From Prochlorococcus sp. AG-409-L14 (GTDB lineage Bacteria > Cyanobacteriota > Cyanobacteriia > PCC-6307 > Cyanobiaceae): 64,000 bases of DNA. The notes beneath the pieces are model-generated. The model was given only the letters and a program-made list of their open reading frames with translations. It was not told where the DNA came from and ran no database searches. A program made the translations under genes and the position numbers. This document shows positions 1 to 7,557 of the stretch, in pieces (position 1 is the stretch's first letter; each line of letters opens with the position of its first letter). Location: positions 1 through 64,000 of the forward strand of contig QCKF01000004.1 in the NCBI GenBank assembly GCA_003215545.1. The letters run 5' to 3'.

Positions 1-81
1 GGGAATTTTTGTATTTTTTTTAGGATTACGAGATTAAACTTTTGATTTTACCCAAATCATTTCTAGTTCTTGGGATCACGA

Positions 82-768
82 TTAAAGGCCTTGATAAATT
101 AATGAGGCGCCGCCATCTATTGTTATAGATATTCCAGTTGCAGAAGGCCATTCGCAAGTAATTAAGTTTTTAACTGCAATCGCAATATCATTGGCTTCTG
201 GAATAGAGCCTAGGGGTATTCTGCTTTGAATTTCCTTTACCAAGTTGGGATTTTGTTCGAAATATTTTCGATTGTAATTTTTTATTGTAGTTGATGGGTG
301 TACAATATGAACTCTTATTGATTTTGATGCAAGTTTAACAGCATAGTACATCGCAATAGAATTAATTGCAGATTTAGTTGCATGATACATAGCCCCTTGA
401 CTAGTAGCTATAGAGTTGGAAGCTGTTGAACCAATAAATATAATATTTGAATTAGCCTTGAGTTCATCTTCTATCTCTTCTATGATATTAATTGGACTTT
501 GAATCATGGTGGACATTTCTTCTATATCTTTTGTTCCCCTATATCTTTGAGAGAAAATTAGATTTATAGGACCTTCTGAAATAGCATTAATCAGCTCTAT
601 CGGAATAGGGTCATTAGAAAGATCATTAGAAATAGTCTGTAAGCCTTTAATATTTGAATTTCCTTTTGATGATCGTCCAATTGCATATACTTCAAATCCA
701 ACATCAATCAACTTCAAGGAGATAGCTTCTCCTATGCCTCGTGTACCACCATATACAAAAGATTTCAT
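82..768 (-). CDS. Short-chain dehydrogenase/reductase (SDR), 228 aa
   Basis: A classical SDR of the usual length. The N-terminal Rossmann motif GGTRGIGE is at residues 7-14. Ser114 and the YHATK motif (Tyr128, Lys132) supply the catalytic triad, and a late HPS turn replaces the usual PG. The segment QRYRG (74-78) stands where most SDRs have NNAG. From memory, this variant is common in SDRs of surface-polysaccharide and nonulosonate-type sugar loci, so a sugar-modifying role is my inference. The substrate cannot be read from the sequence. The gene stands alone here and may belong to a cluster outside the window to the left. Confidence 0.85.
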   Translation of the reverse strand: MKSFVYGGTRGIGEAISLKLIDVGFEVYAIGRSSKGNSNIKGLQTISNDLSNDPIPIELINAISEGPINLIFSQRYRGTKDIEEMSTMIQSPINIIEEIEDELKANSNIIFIGSTASNSIATSQGAMYHATKSAINSIAMYYAVKLASKSIRVHIVHPSTTIKNYNRKYFEQNPNLVKEIQSRIPLGSIPEANDIAIAVKNLITCEWPSATGISITIDGGASLIYQGL

Positions 769-907
769 CCAAAGACCTCTTTCTCTTTTAGGTTACTAAT
801 GAATCGTATTTATCAATACTGTACAAGTAAAGATGTAAATAATCAAATTTATTTGTTTGCAGAATCAGCATTAATCCTAAGCTTCACTATTTATCCTGTA
901 TAAGTTA

Positions 908-1279
908 CTAATGCACTGACGTTGGTTGGGGACTATACAAAATACTCGATTTACACTTGCTTAGCTTTTCCCTTACAGTCTCAATTTCTTTTTTGTTTTT
1001 TAACTCGGTATCACTCCCATCTTTTGGTATAAGTAGATTCCCGTCTTTATTTATTCTAATTCGATCACCAAACCACGAGAAGTTATTCTTAATTGAAGCT
1101 CTGCAATCTATTTTGTTATTTTTTATATCGTATCTCCTCTCAATAGTCCATTGTCCATGTGCTTCAAGGTAGGTATATTTCTGAACTCCTGCCTCAGCTT
1201 TTTTTCCTAAAAGCAAAAAGATTAAATTATATACCAATAAATTTAGGAATATCAGGTGCGTATTTTTGTGTGAGACCAT
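908..1279 (-). CDS. Hypothetical secreted protein
   Basis: The open frame runs up to 1330, but the internal ATG at 1279 gives a better start. From there the protein opens with a short charged stretch, a hydrophobic segment and an AEA-type cleavage site, which is a signal peptide. The mature part is about 90 residues, rich in Lys and Asn, with two Cys that could form a disulphide. I recognise no family. No Shine-Dalgarno sequence is visible. The gene is flanked by gaps and has no operon partner, so it could be lineage-specific. Confidence 0.5.
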   Translation of the reverse strand: MVSHKNTHLIFLNLLVYNLIFLLLGKKAEAGVQKYTYLEAHGQWTIERRYDIKNNKIDCRASIKNNFSWFGDRIRINKDGNLLIPKDGSDTELKNKKEIETVREKLSKCKSSILYSPQPTSVH

Positions 1280-1706
1280 TTTTTGAATGTTATAAAGCTT
1301 CTTATGTGCCTGGAGGATTAAAAAAACCATTGCTAGAGAGGAACCACGTCATTAACAACAAGGGCCCACATCCGAATATAAGTAGTACTATTTTGGCTCT
1401 TGTTGGATTATCTACTTGAGATTGTTTTTTTTTTGATACTTGACTTATTTGATTTTGACACTTGACTAGCCTTTACTAAAAGATTATATATCAATGATTC
1501 TAGCGCTTTCTTTTAAATTTTTATTAGATTTCTTCGAGATCTTACGGGCCCTAAAACTTTATTCAATTTTCTATGATCATTTCTTATAAATAAATTTTCT
1601 TTAAAGGTCTTTTATTTGTGCTGTTGATCTTAAACCTTTAAGATTCATCTTAAAGGTCAGTAACCTTTAAAAGCTTTGATTCCTATCTTTAAGAGAACCT
1701 ACTCCT
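1280..1706. other. Intergenic gap between secreted protein and flavoprotein gene
   Basis: AT-rich DNA with no credible ORF. The part nearest the flavoprotein gene carries the four-copy TTAAAGGT motif array listed separately. In the remainder I see only T-runs and a short repeated 'acttgac' word near 1438-1465. Confidence 0.5.
1601..1670. promoter_or_regulatory. Four alternating copies of TTAAAGGT upstream of the flavoprotein gene
   Basis: The octamer TTAAAGGT occurs at 1601-1608 and 1650-1657. Its complement ACCTTTAA occurs at 1634-1641 and 1663-1670. The middle pair extends to a perfect 10-bp inverted repeat (1634-1643 with 1648-1657, 4-nt spacer). The cluster ends 36 bp before the ATG at 1707. 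It could be an operator array for a dimeric regulator or a hairpin in the 5' leader. The repeats are seen directly; the function is inferred. Confidence 0.5.
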
Positions 1707-3470
1707 ATGACTAAGCTTAATTCAAAATCTCATACCACAGATATTTCTAATGTACTAGTTATAGGTAGTGGTGGGGCGGGTTTGAGAGCTGCCATAGAGG
1801 CTAAGTTGTGTGGCCTGAGAGTATCTATTTTTGGAAAGAGGCCAAAAAGAGATGTACATACAATATTAGCTGCTGGAGGGGTTAATGCCGCATTTGGTAA
1901 TGTTGATGCAGATGATAGCTGGAAGCAGCACTTTGCAGATACCTATCTTGAAGGGTATTCGATTGGAGATCCTTCAATTATAGAAATAATGGCTAAAGAG
2001 GCTCCTGAGTTGGTAACTGAGATTGATAGTTGGGGAGCGAATCTTGAGAAATTAAAAGATGGAAGATTTGATCAACGCTTTTTTGGTGCTCATACTTTTA
2101 GGCGAACTTGTTATTCTGGTGACTACACAGGCAGGTCTTTGATTAATGCTTTATTAAATAAGACAAAAGAACTTAAAATACCGATATTCGATAGCCAATA
2201 TGTTACCGATCTTTTGGTTAGTGAAAAAGTTTGTTTTGGTGTGATGTCATTCAATATTCATACTGGAGAAAGAACAGTTCATTTTGCTGATGCCGTAGTT
2301 TTGGCTACTGGAGGACACACTAGATTATGGAGAAAGAGTTCTTCCAGGAAAGGTGAGAATACAGCTGATGGTTATTATTTAGCTCTCAAGGCTGGATGTA
2401 AATTAATAGATATGGAAATGGTTCAATTTCATCCAACAGGTATGGTTAAACCTGAGGAATATGCAGGTACTCTAGTAACAGAAGCCGTAAGAGGAGAAGG
2501 AGGAAGATTGCTAAATTCTCATGGAGAACGCTTTATGTCAAAATATGATCCAGAAAGGATGGAACTGTCTACAAGAGATCGAGTTGCTATTGCAAATTAC
2601 AGGGAAATTATGGAAGGTAGAGGAACCAAAAATGGAGGCGTATATCTTGATATTTCTCATCTGGAAAAGAGTTTGATATTAAAAAAACTACCGCGTATAT
2701 ATCGCGAATTTCTTAATACGCAAATGCTTGATATCACTAAGGAACCTATGGAGGTTTCTCCTACTGCTCATTATTCAATGGGAGGAGTTTTTGTTACGCC
2801 AGAAGAGCATAGTACTGGAATCTCTGGACTATTTGCTGCTGGCGAGGTTGCTGGAGGATTGCATGGAGCAAATCGTCTTGGAGGTAATTCTCTGGCTGAG
2901 ATTTTAGTTTTTGGAAAACGATCAGGAAGGTCAGCTGCATTTTATTCAATGAAGCAAGAACTTCACTCTAGATCCCAGCTAGTTATTAGGAATGCCCACG
3001 AAAATATAGATAGATTCATTAATTCAGGTAAAGAAAATCCAATGTTTTTATTCCATAGTCTTAGGAATGTTATGTGGAACTATTGTGGAGTCGTTCGCAA
3101 TGAAACTGATTTACTGCGTGGGTTGAATGAAGTAAGAAGTTTAAAAGGTTTGATTCGTGATCTTGATATTAGAATCGCATCCGAAGGATGCGATGACCTT
3201 ATACAAGCTTTGGATTTAGAGGCTTCTATCTTTTCTGCCGAAGCAACACTTATATCTGCATTGGAAAGAAGAGAAAGCAAGGGAGCGCATCAAAGAAGTG
3301 ATTATTCGCAAATGAATTCAGATACAATAAATTACTTAGTATTCTTAGAAAATAACAATGAATTGAGATTATCTTCGTATAAGCATAGTCAATTGTTGGA
3401 TGAAGATATTATGCAAACTCTTTCACAGACAAAGGAGGTTAAGAGCCTTAAGGGAAAACTAATAGAATGA
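1707..3470 (+). CDS. sdhA: Succinate dehydrogenase/fumarate reductase flavoprotein subunit-like
   Basis: FAD-dependent flavoprotein of 587 aa that interconverts succinate and fumarate. The dinucleotide motif GSGGAG is near residues 20-25. His51 in the HTILAAGG segment matches the residue that binds FAD covalently in SdhA/FrdA, and this argues against L-aspartate oxidase (NadB), which lacks it. The substrate-site motif FHPTG, the TRDRV arginine and the HYSMGG histidine are all present. The C-terminal domain is typical for the family. No iron-sulphur or membrane-anchor subunit lies beside it, so its electron partner must be elsewhere. The upstream motif array suggests specific control. Confidence 0.85.
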   Translation: MTKLNSKSHTTDISNVLVIGSGGAGLRAAIEAKLCGLRVSIFGKRPKRDVHTILAAGGVNAAFGNVDADDSWKQHFADTYLEGYSIGDPSIIEIMAKEAPELVTEIDSWGANLEKLKDGRFDQRFFGAHTFRRTCYSGDYTGRSLINALLNKTKELKIPIFDSQYVTDLLVSEKVCFGVMSFNIHTGERTVHFADAVVLATGGHTRLWRKSSSRKGENTADGYYLALKAGCKLIDMEMVQFHPTGMVKPEEYAGTLVTEAVRGEGGRLLNSHGERFMSKYDPERMELSTRDRVAIANYREIMEGRGTKNGGVYLDISHLEKSLILKKLPRIYREFLNTQMLDITKEPMEVSPTAHYSMGGVFVTPEEHSTGISGLFAAGEVAGGLHGANRLGGNSLAEILVFGKRSGRSAAFYSMKQELHSRSQLVIRNAHENIDRFINSGKENPMFLFHSLRNVMWNYCGVVRNETDLLRGLNEVRSLKGLIRDLDIRIASEGCDDLIQALDLEASIFSAEATLISALERRESKGAHQRSDYSQMNSDTINYLVFLENNNELRLSSYKHSQLLDEDIMQTLSQTKEVKSLKGKLIE

Positions 3471-3549
3471 TTTTTATCATACATATAGGACTTTATCTTA
3501 GGAGTTATATGAATAGAGAATTGCTTATTAGAAAATCTTTGACTAATTA

Positions 3550-3930
3550 TTATTTTGCATAGTTCATTTTACAGTCTTTAAAACCATCACCCGTTAGTTC
3601 AATAATATCATTTTTTACTTTCATCCTTATTCTATTTAGATCTCTTATCTTTATGGCTCTTTTGCCAATTTCTTCAAGTCCCAGATTCTCATCTTGTCCT
3701 TTTCGAATTGCATGTTCAGCATCCCACATTTTTCCATTTATATCATATAGATCATCAACTAGCTTGGAGAGTTCTAGATTATTAAGATCCAAGCCTTCTT
3801 TATAATAGTCTATTTGTTTTTGCATGTCTTCGACATCTATTTCATTATGGTCTAGTCGCTCAATCTTAAGAATGGCGATCGTATACCTGTCTGCAACTTC
3901 TGGAATTGGCGTGACAATAGGCTTTGCCAT
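3550..3930 (-). CDS. DUF6165-like coiled-coil protein
   Basis: A 126-aa, mostly helical, charged protein. The N-terminal segment VADRYTIAILKIERL, a central LYDINGKMWDAE stretch and a C-terminal ELTGDGF..K..Y pattern resemble what I remember of DUF6165. That family starts with a 'DKITILEIK' helix and ends near 'GS...EEKSY'. It is often found near surface-polysaccharide genes and its function is unknown. There is no signal peptide or membrane segment. The gene stands alone, convergent with the flavoprotein gene. The family assignment is by eye only. Confidence 0.55.
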   Translation of the reverse strand: MAKPIVTPIPEVADRYTIAILKIERLDHNEIDVEDMQKQIDYYKEGLDLNNLELSKLVDDLYDINGKMWDAEHAIRKGQDENLGLEEIGKRAIKIRDLNRIRMKVKNDIIELTGDGFKDCKMNYAK

Positions 3931-4104
3931 AGCTTTGATTCTGTTATATCTTTGATCTTTTCATGTTAACAGCATTTCTCGAATATCATATTAATTATAT
4001 TGATAATAACAAAAAATCAATATAAAATATCCATAATATTTTTCCTGGTTTTTATGCTTAATACTTTTTAGACTGTATTTATTAAAAAAAACTAATTTTC
4101 TTTT

Positions 4105-4473
4105 CTATTTTGAAAATATATACCAGGTGACAACAGGAAATATTGTTCCAACTAATAAGGCGCCTACTACTAGTACTATTGAAGTGCTTTTCTTCGTGCT
4201 ATTCTTTCGCATCACATTGAAATTAGGATCAGTGATACCTACTTCTATTGTATTTACATTAGGACTATTTGCCTCTACTGAGTCAGTCGTCATAAAGACA
4301 TAGCCGTAATTCTTGGATTGAATAGGGCTTCCCAGTCTCATAGCATTAATGAGATTGTATCGATTTTGATGAAATTGACTGCTATTTATTGTTTCCGCTG
4401 TGGCCCCAGTGACCCCGAGAAAACCCACAAGAATTAAGGCTGATACGAGAGATAGGAACTTTGTGAATTTCAC
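4105..4473 (-). CDS. Hypothetical secreted protein with C-terminal membrane anchor
   Basis: The frame is open from a TTG at 4479, but the GTG at 4473 gives a clean signal peptide: KFTK, then a hydrophobic stretch ending ATAE. The mature part is about 60 polar residues, followed by a hydrophobic helix of about 20 residues just before the C-terminus. The protein would therefore sit in the periplasm or lumen, tethered to a membrane. I recognise no family. A short KNSTKKST stretch precedes the anchor. Confidence 0.55.
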   Translation of the reverse strand: MKFTKFLSLVSALILVGFLGVTGATAETINSSQFHQNRYNLINAMRLGSPIQSKNYGYVFMTTDSVEANSPNVNTIEVGITDPNFNVMRKNSTKKSTSIVLVVGALLVGTIFPVVTWYIFSK

Positions 4474-4479
4474 TGGCAA

Positions 4480-4820
4480 TTTGTTTTTATTAATCCTATT
4501 TTCTATCTAATTTTTCATTTTGTGCTACAACATAGAATAATATTCATAAAAATTTTATAAACGTTAGGTAATTCTGATTCTTGACTTTATACCCACAACT
4601 TGCATTAGATCCACTTAGGGAACATTTCTCTCTTCTTTTGGCTTTCACTTTCCCTCTTTATGACCACAATAACTCCTGGCTTTGTTATATAAGGAATAAT
4701 AAAGGAGGAGCCATGCACAGCGTTAAATTTAGATAATTTTATTCTATTACACCTATGTAAAAGATTGTAGACAAATGCAAATATCTTTGCTAAAAAATAT
4801 TAGTTTATTAAATTCCCAAA
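4480..4820. other. Intergenic gap with a strong ribosome-binding site and a seven-codon ORF
   Basis: No gene of normal size. At 4701-4712 the sequence aaaggaggagcc forms a near-perfect Shine-Dalgarno. It is followed at 4713-4736 by ATG and a frame of seven codons plus stop. Ribosome-binding sites this strong are uncommon among genes in this window. It may be a leader peptide or the remnant of a lost gene. Confidence 0.35.
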
Positions 4821-4967
4821 ATGGAAGGAAATGTAATTATTGTTCTTCTCTCTACCCTTTTACTGTCAAATACAGTCAAGGATCAAAATGAGTTCATAAA
4901 ATACGGTGGCTTTGCTGTCGCGATAGCTTGTTTATGCATAACCTTCTTGGGAGGAGGAGCCGGCTAG
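4821..4967 (+). CDS. Small hydrophobic protein, 48 aa
   Basis: An ATG-initiated frame too short for routine gene calling. The protein opens with MEGNVIIVLLSTLLL, has a short polar link (NTVKDQNEF) and then a second hydrophobic stretch ending in LGGGAG. Two short membrane helices are possible. A strong intrinsic terminator follows 41 bp after the stop, which supports an independent transcript. I do not recognise it as any photosystem small subunit. No Shine-Dalgarno is visible. Confidence 0.45.
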   Translation: MEGNVIIVLLSTLLLSNTVKDQNEFIKYGGFAVAIACLCITFLGGGAG

Positions 4968-5005
4968 ACTTTAAATGATTACACCTACTCAGGCTTCTTG
5001 ATCTA

Positions 5006-5040
5006 TTAAAGGTACCTTTAGTAAGGTACCTTTTTTTTTG
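5006..5040 (+). terminator. Rho-independent terminator after the 48-aa ORF
   Basis: AAAGGTACCTT pairs with AAGGTACCTTT (5008-5018 with 5023-5033, 11 bp, 4-nt loop). The 3' arm runs directly into a T-tract to 5039. Confidence 0.85.
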
Positions 5041-5179
5041 GTTTTCGTTATCCACTTTTTTCTATTTTCACTAGAGTACTTTAATGATATGACGTTGCTC
5101 AGTTGATTAGTATTATTCTTTAATCTCCTTAGATCCTTCTTCTAAGAAGTTTTACCTAAGAGCAACCCCTCCGTAGACT

Positions 5180-5788
5180 ATGGCTTTGCCTCGAGAAGCA
5201 AGAAAGATGAAATATAGCGTTCTCGATCTTTTTTCTCTTATATGCATAATTGTATGGGAATTTATTTTAAAAGTAAGTAATTTACTTGGAATAGCTTGGT
5301 GGGCAAGAATTCAGACTGTAGAACCAGATGCAATCTATTGGTTTGGTCCTTTTTTATCTCACCGTGCTCTTACAAAGAATTTAAAAGTTTTTTTAAATGA
5401 TATACAGGGAGAAAGTCCTAGGTCAGTAAAGTATAAGGAAATCCAGGCATTTTTTCCAGAGCCACTAACTACTGAGCCATTATCATTACAAGCTAATCGT
5501 TCAGTTTGTAATGGCACTGACCATACAGATGTTGACTTGGGAAATAACTCAGCTGTTTTATCTGGCAGCAATCAGTCTTTGACTTCTTCTTTTGTACCCC
5601 CTGCCCAGTTATCCCCCAAGGATCTAGATCACAGCGATAAACGCATTACAAGACATCATGTGAAGAAATCTTTTTCCAAGCCTATTCTGCTGGTTATTTT
5701 CTCAATAACCTTTTTAGGAATTCTCTTTGCAGAGGTCCCTAGTATGAATTTAATCAACTCAGATAAGAGTGAATATCAAACTAATTGA
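5180..5788 (+). CDS. DUF1816-domain protein with C-terminal membrane helix
   Basis: 202 aa. Residues 38-75 (WWARIQTVEPDAIYWFGPF and following) match the cyanobacterial DUF1816 pattern of a W-W-x-x-I core and a YFGPF-like motif. That domain is often linked with phycobilisome or thylakoid proteins, and its role is unknown. Residues 15-37 are hydrophobic, the middle is a low-complexity polar linker, and a second hydrophobic helix lies near residues 167-186. A shorter start at Met10 is possible. A membrane-tethered DUF1816 protein is unexpected in an organism thought to lack phycobilisomes. Confidence 0.6.
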   Translation: MALPREARKMKYSVLDLFSLICIIVWEFILKVSNLLGIAWWARIQTVEPDAIYWFGPFLSHRALTKNLKVFLNDIQGESPRSVKYKEIQAFFPEPLTTEPLSLQANRSVCNGTDHTDVDLGNNSAVLSGSNQSLTSSFVPPAQLSPKDLDHSDKRITRHHVKKSFSKPILLVIFSITFLGILFAEVPSMNLINSDKSEYQTN

Positions 5789-5818
5789 AGTTTCATTTTT
5801 ATTTGCTTATTATTACCA

Positions 5819-5956
5819 TTACTTCCATCTGATTTTCTTGGGGTCACTCTTTTCTATCCTTCTTAATATCAGAAAGAGTGATGCCAAAACAATTGGCCCT
5901 ACTACAATTGTAGTTTTTATAAAAAAACTAATTTCTGGTCCAAGTGTTCCGAGCAC
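5819..5956 (-). CDS. Candidate small one-helix membrane protein, 45 aa
   Basis: A GTG-initiated frame of 45 codons plus stop in an otherwise empty gap. After MLGTLGPEIS comes a hydrophobic helix of about 20 residues and then a basic tail (LRRIEKSDPKKIRWK). This layout is typical of small thylakoid or cytoplasmic-membrane subunits. There is no ATG and no clear Shine-Dalgarno. A plus-strand frame covers the same DNA but looks less like a protein. Coding status is uncertain. Confidence 0.35.
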   Translation of the reverse strand: MLGTLGPEISFFIKTTIVVGPIVLASLFLILRRIEKSDPKKIRWK

Positions 5957-6103
5957 TGACTTTTCTCTTGCTAAATTACTATATTTTACCTTAATAGTTA
6001 TCTAGTCCTTTGTCTTTGTGTGAATTTTTAGTTTAGGTCATTTTAATGTTGGATAACTTGTATTTATTTAATTATAGAAAATTATCTTCCAACCTAAAAC
6101 CAC

Positions 6104-6141
6104 AAAAAAGAGAGGCAAAGTTTTAGCTTGCCTCTCTTTTC
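6104..6141 (-). terminator. Terminator of the minus-strand 73-aa gene
   Basis: A 13-bp perfect stem (6106-6118 with 6128-6140) with a 9-nt loop. On the minus strand it ends in a run of T (A-run at 6104-6109 on the plus strand). It lies 53 bp after the stop of the upstream minus-strand gene. Confidence 0.8.
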
Positions 6142-6193
6142 CCAATAGTAAGGAATTCAAATATGATTCGCTATTGGATGTCTAAGACTCAAT

Positions 6194-6415
6194 TCAGCGT
6201 TGAAAACGCTTTGTTGGATCGTTCTTGTCACGTGCATACCAATGGAATTGGGAAACCTGGATAATTGCGATAAGTCCAAAGATAGCTGGGATTAGCTGTA
6301 AGCCTCCTGAGGGCTTAACCAAACCAAGATCAGAAGGGTGTGGTTGTTGTGCAGGTAGCGCGGCTGCAAAATCAATTACAGGTGAGAAATCAATCGAATG
6401 GATTAAATCGATCAT
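6194..6415 (-). CDS. Small single-helix membrane protein, 73 aa
   Basis: The N-terminal half is moderately hydrophobic (ending AAALPAQQPHPSD). It is followed by one clear transmembrane helix (about residues 38-56) and a charged C-terminal tail ARDKNDPTKRF. The layout suggests a thylakoid protein with a lumenal or stromal tail. I cannot match it to a named photosystem, cytochrome b6f or NDH subunit. A dedicated terminator follows, so it is probably a monocistronic and well-expressed gene. It lies divergent from the chlorophyll-cyclase cluster. Confidence 0.6.
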   Translation of the reverse strand: MIDLIHSIDFSPVIDFAAALPAQQPHPSDLGLVKPSGGLQLIPAIFGLIAIIQVSQFHWYARDKNDPTKRFQR

Positions 6416-6650
6416 TGGGACTTGCTATAGCCCAGCCTTTATAGTCCAAAATTTCTATTACAAGGTGCTATCTGTTGCATCTTGAAAACTCCTGTTCTAA
6501 GTCTCTGGCTCCCAAAGCTTTTTATATCCATTTGCCGGTCCTAATCATTCTCTTGCTTTCACTAGGCGTTTATAAGCAGCAATCTGTGGATAATCATTGC
6601 TGGCAGTTCGAGCTTAGAATTGTTAGAGAAAACAATTTTCCGCCTTTCTT

Positions 6651-6980
6651 ATGGCAGAGCTCAAAGATCTCTATGTTGTCTTGGCTCCAGCAGGACAATT
6701 AAGTGGTAATGGGCAGCTTCGTGAAACTGTTAGAGAGCGTCGTAATCGCAAAGGGGATGATATTGCCTTTTGGTACCTTTCTCCGGAGCTGGCAAAGAAA
6801 TTTGATTTACCAGGTACCAACGTCGAAGCTGTAGTGGCTGAGGATCTAACAGCAATTAATTGGTTAAAGCTACGATTCGGAGGTGAGACGGTAAGCTTGA
6901 AATTTGATCTTGATCAATTACGTGAATTGGCGAATTCATTACCGCCTAAACCAGTAGTTAGAGATATCAGTACTAAGTAA
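6651..6980 (+). CDS. ycf54: Ycf54-like (DUF2488) Mg-protoporphyrin cyclase accessory protein
   Basis: 109 aa, soluble, single domain. The pattern DIAFWYLSP (38-45) followed by INWLKLRFGGE (69-79) parallels the IDFW... and W-K-L-R-L stretch of Ycf54, the small partner needed for assembly or activity of the AcsF cyclase. The match is by eye and partial, and the C-terminus differs from the freshwater protein. Context is strong support: a ferredoxin gene follows on the same strand and acsF lies convergent immediately after, so three plausible cyclase components sit within 2 kb. Confidence 0.6.
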   Translation: MAELKDLYVVLAPAGQLSGNGQLRETVRERRNRKGDDIAFWYLSPELAKKFDLPGTNVEAVVAEDLTAINWLKLRFGGETVSLKFDLDQLRELANSLPPKPVVRDISTK

Positions 6981-7107
6981 AGACAATTATATTATTTCTA
7001 CCGCAATGCTATGAAATTTAAATGCTAGTTAATTTTCACTTATAAATCGATTATTGGTATAATTTACTCTTATTAGGTGAACCTGTAGTCTTTACAAAGT
7101 CAACATA

Positions 7108-7473
7108 ATGAATCCTCTCCATAAGGTCACTATCCATTTTCGTCAGGCTGGGCGAACTATAAGTTTTGATGTACCTGAAGGCGAATATATTCTCAGAAGC
7201 TTTGAGTCTCATGGTGAGAGATTGCCTTTCTCGTGTCGGAATGGATGTTGTACTACATGTGCAGTAAGAATTATATCTGGACAAATGGATCAAAGGGATG
7301 GGATTGGACTATCAGCTGAAATGATAAAGAAAGGGTATGGATTACTTTGTATTGCTAAAGCAATTGGACCATTAGAATTAGAAACTCAAGATGAAGACGA
7401 GGTATACGAGATGCAGTTTGGCAAATACCTAGAGAAAGTTAAAGGTAAACAAGGAAGTCCCTTCGAATTGTGA
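7108..7473 (+). CDS. Plant-type 2Fe-2S ferredoxin
   Basis: 121 aa, one-electron carrier. Cys43, Cys48 and Cys51 in the CRNGCCTTC loop, together with Cys81 in LLCIAK, match the four cluster ligands of plant-type ferredoxins; Cys47 is an extra cysteine. A C-terminal extension of about 20 residues, ending in a basic GKYLEKVKGKQG stretch, makes it longer than PetF (about 97 aa). It is therefore probably a minor specialised ferredoxin. Its place beside acsF, whose product needs reduced ferredoxin, suggests a dedicated electron donor; this is inference. Confidence 0.85.
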   Translation: MNPLHKVTIHFRQAGRTISFDVPEGEYILRSFESHGERLPFSCRNGCCTTCAVRIISGQMDQRDGIGLSAEMIKKGYGLLCIAKAIGPLELETQDEDEVYEMQFGKYLEKVKGKQGSPFEL

Positions 7474-7557
7474 TTTATCGTTTATTAGTACTATTCAATT
7501 ATTAATAAATAGGTTTTAGTCTTATTTGCTTTTATTAAATTGGGTATTGAAAATACC

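Noticed and set aside
1707-3470. Annotation as L-aspartate oxidase (NadB)
   Set aside because: The His aligned with the covalent FAD attachment site of SdhA/FrdA is present; NadB lacks it.
5769-6005. 78-codon plus-strand frame after the DUF1816 gene
   Set aside because: It starts inside the preceding gene and has no ribosome site; the minus-strand 45-aa frame is more protein-like.
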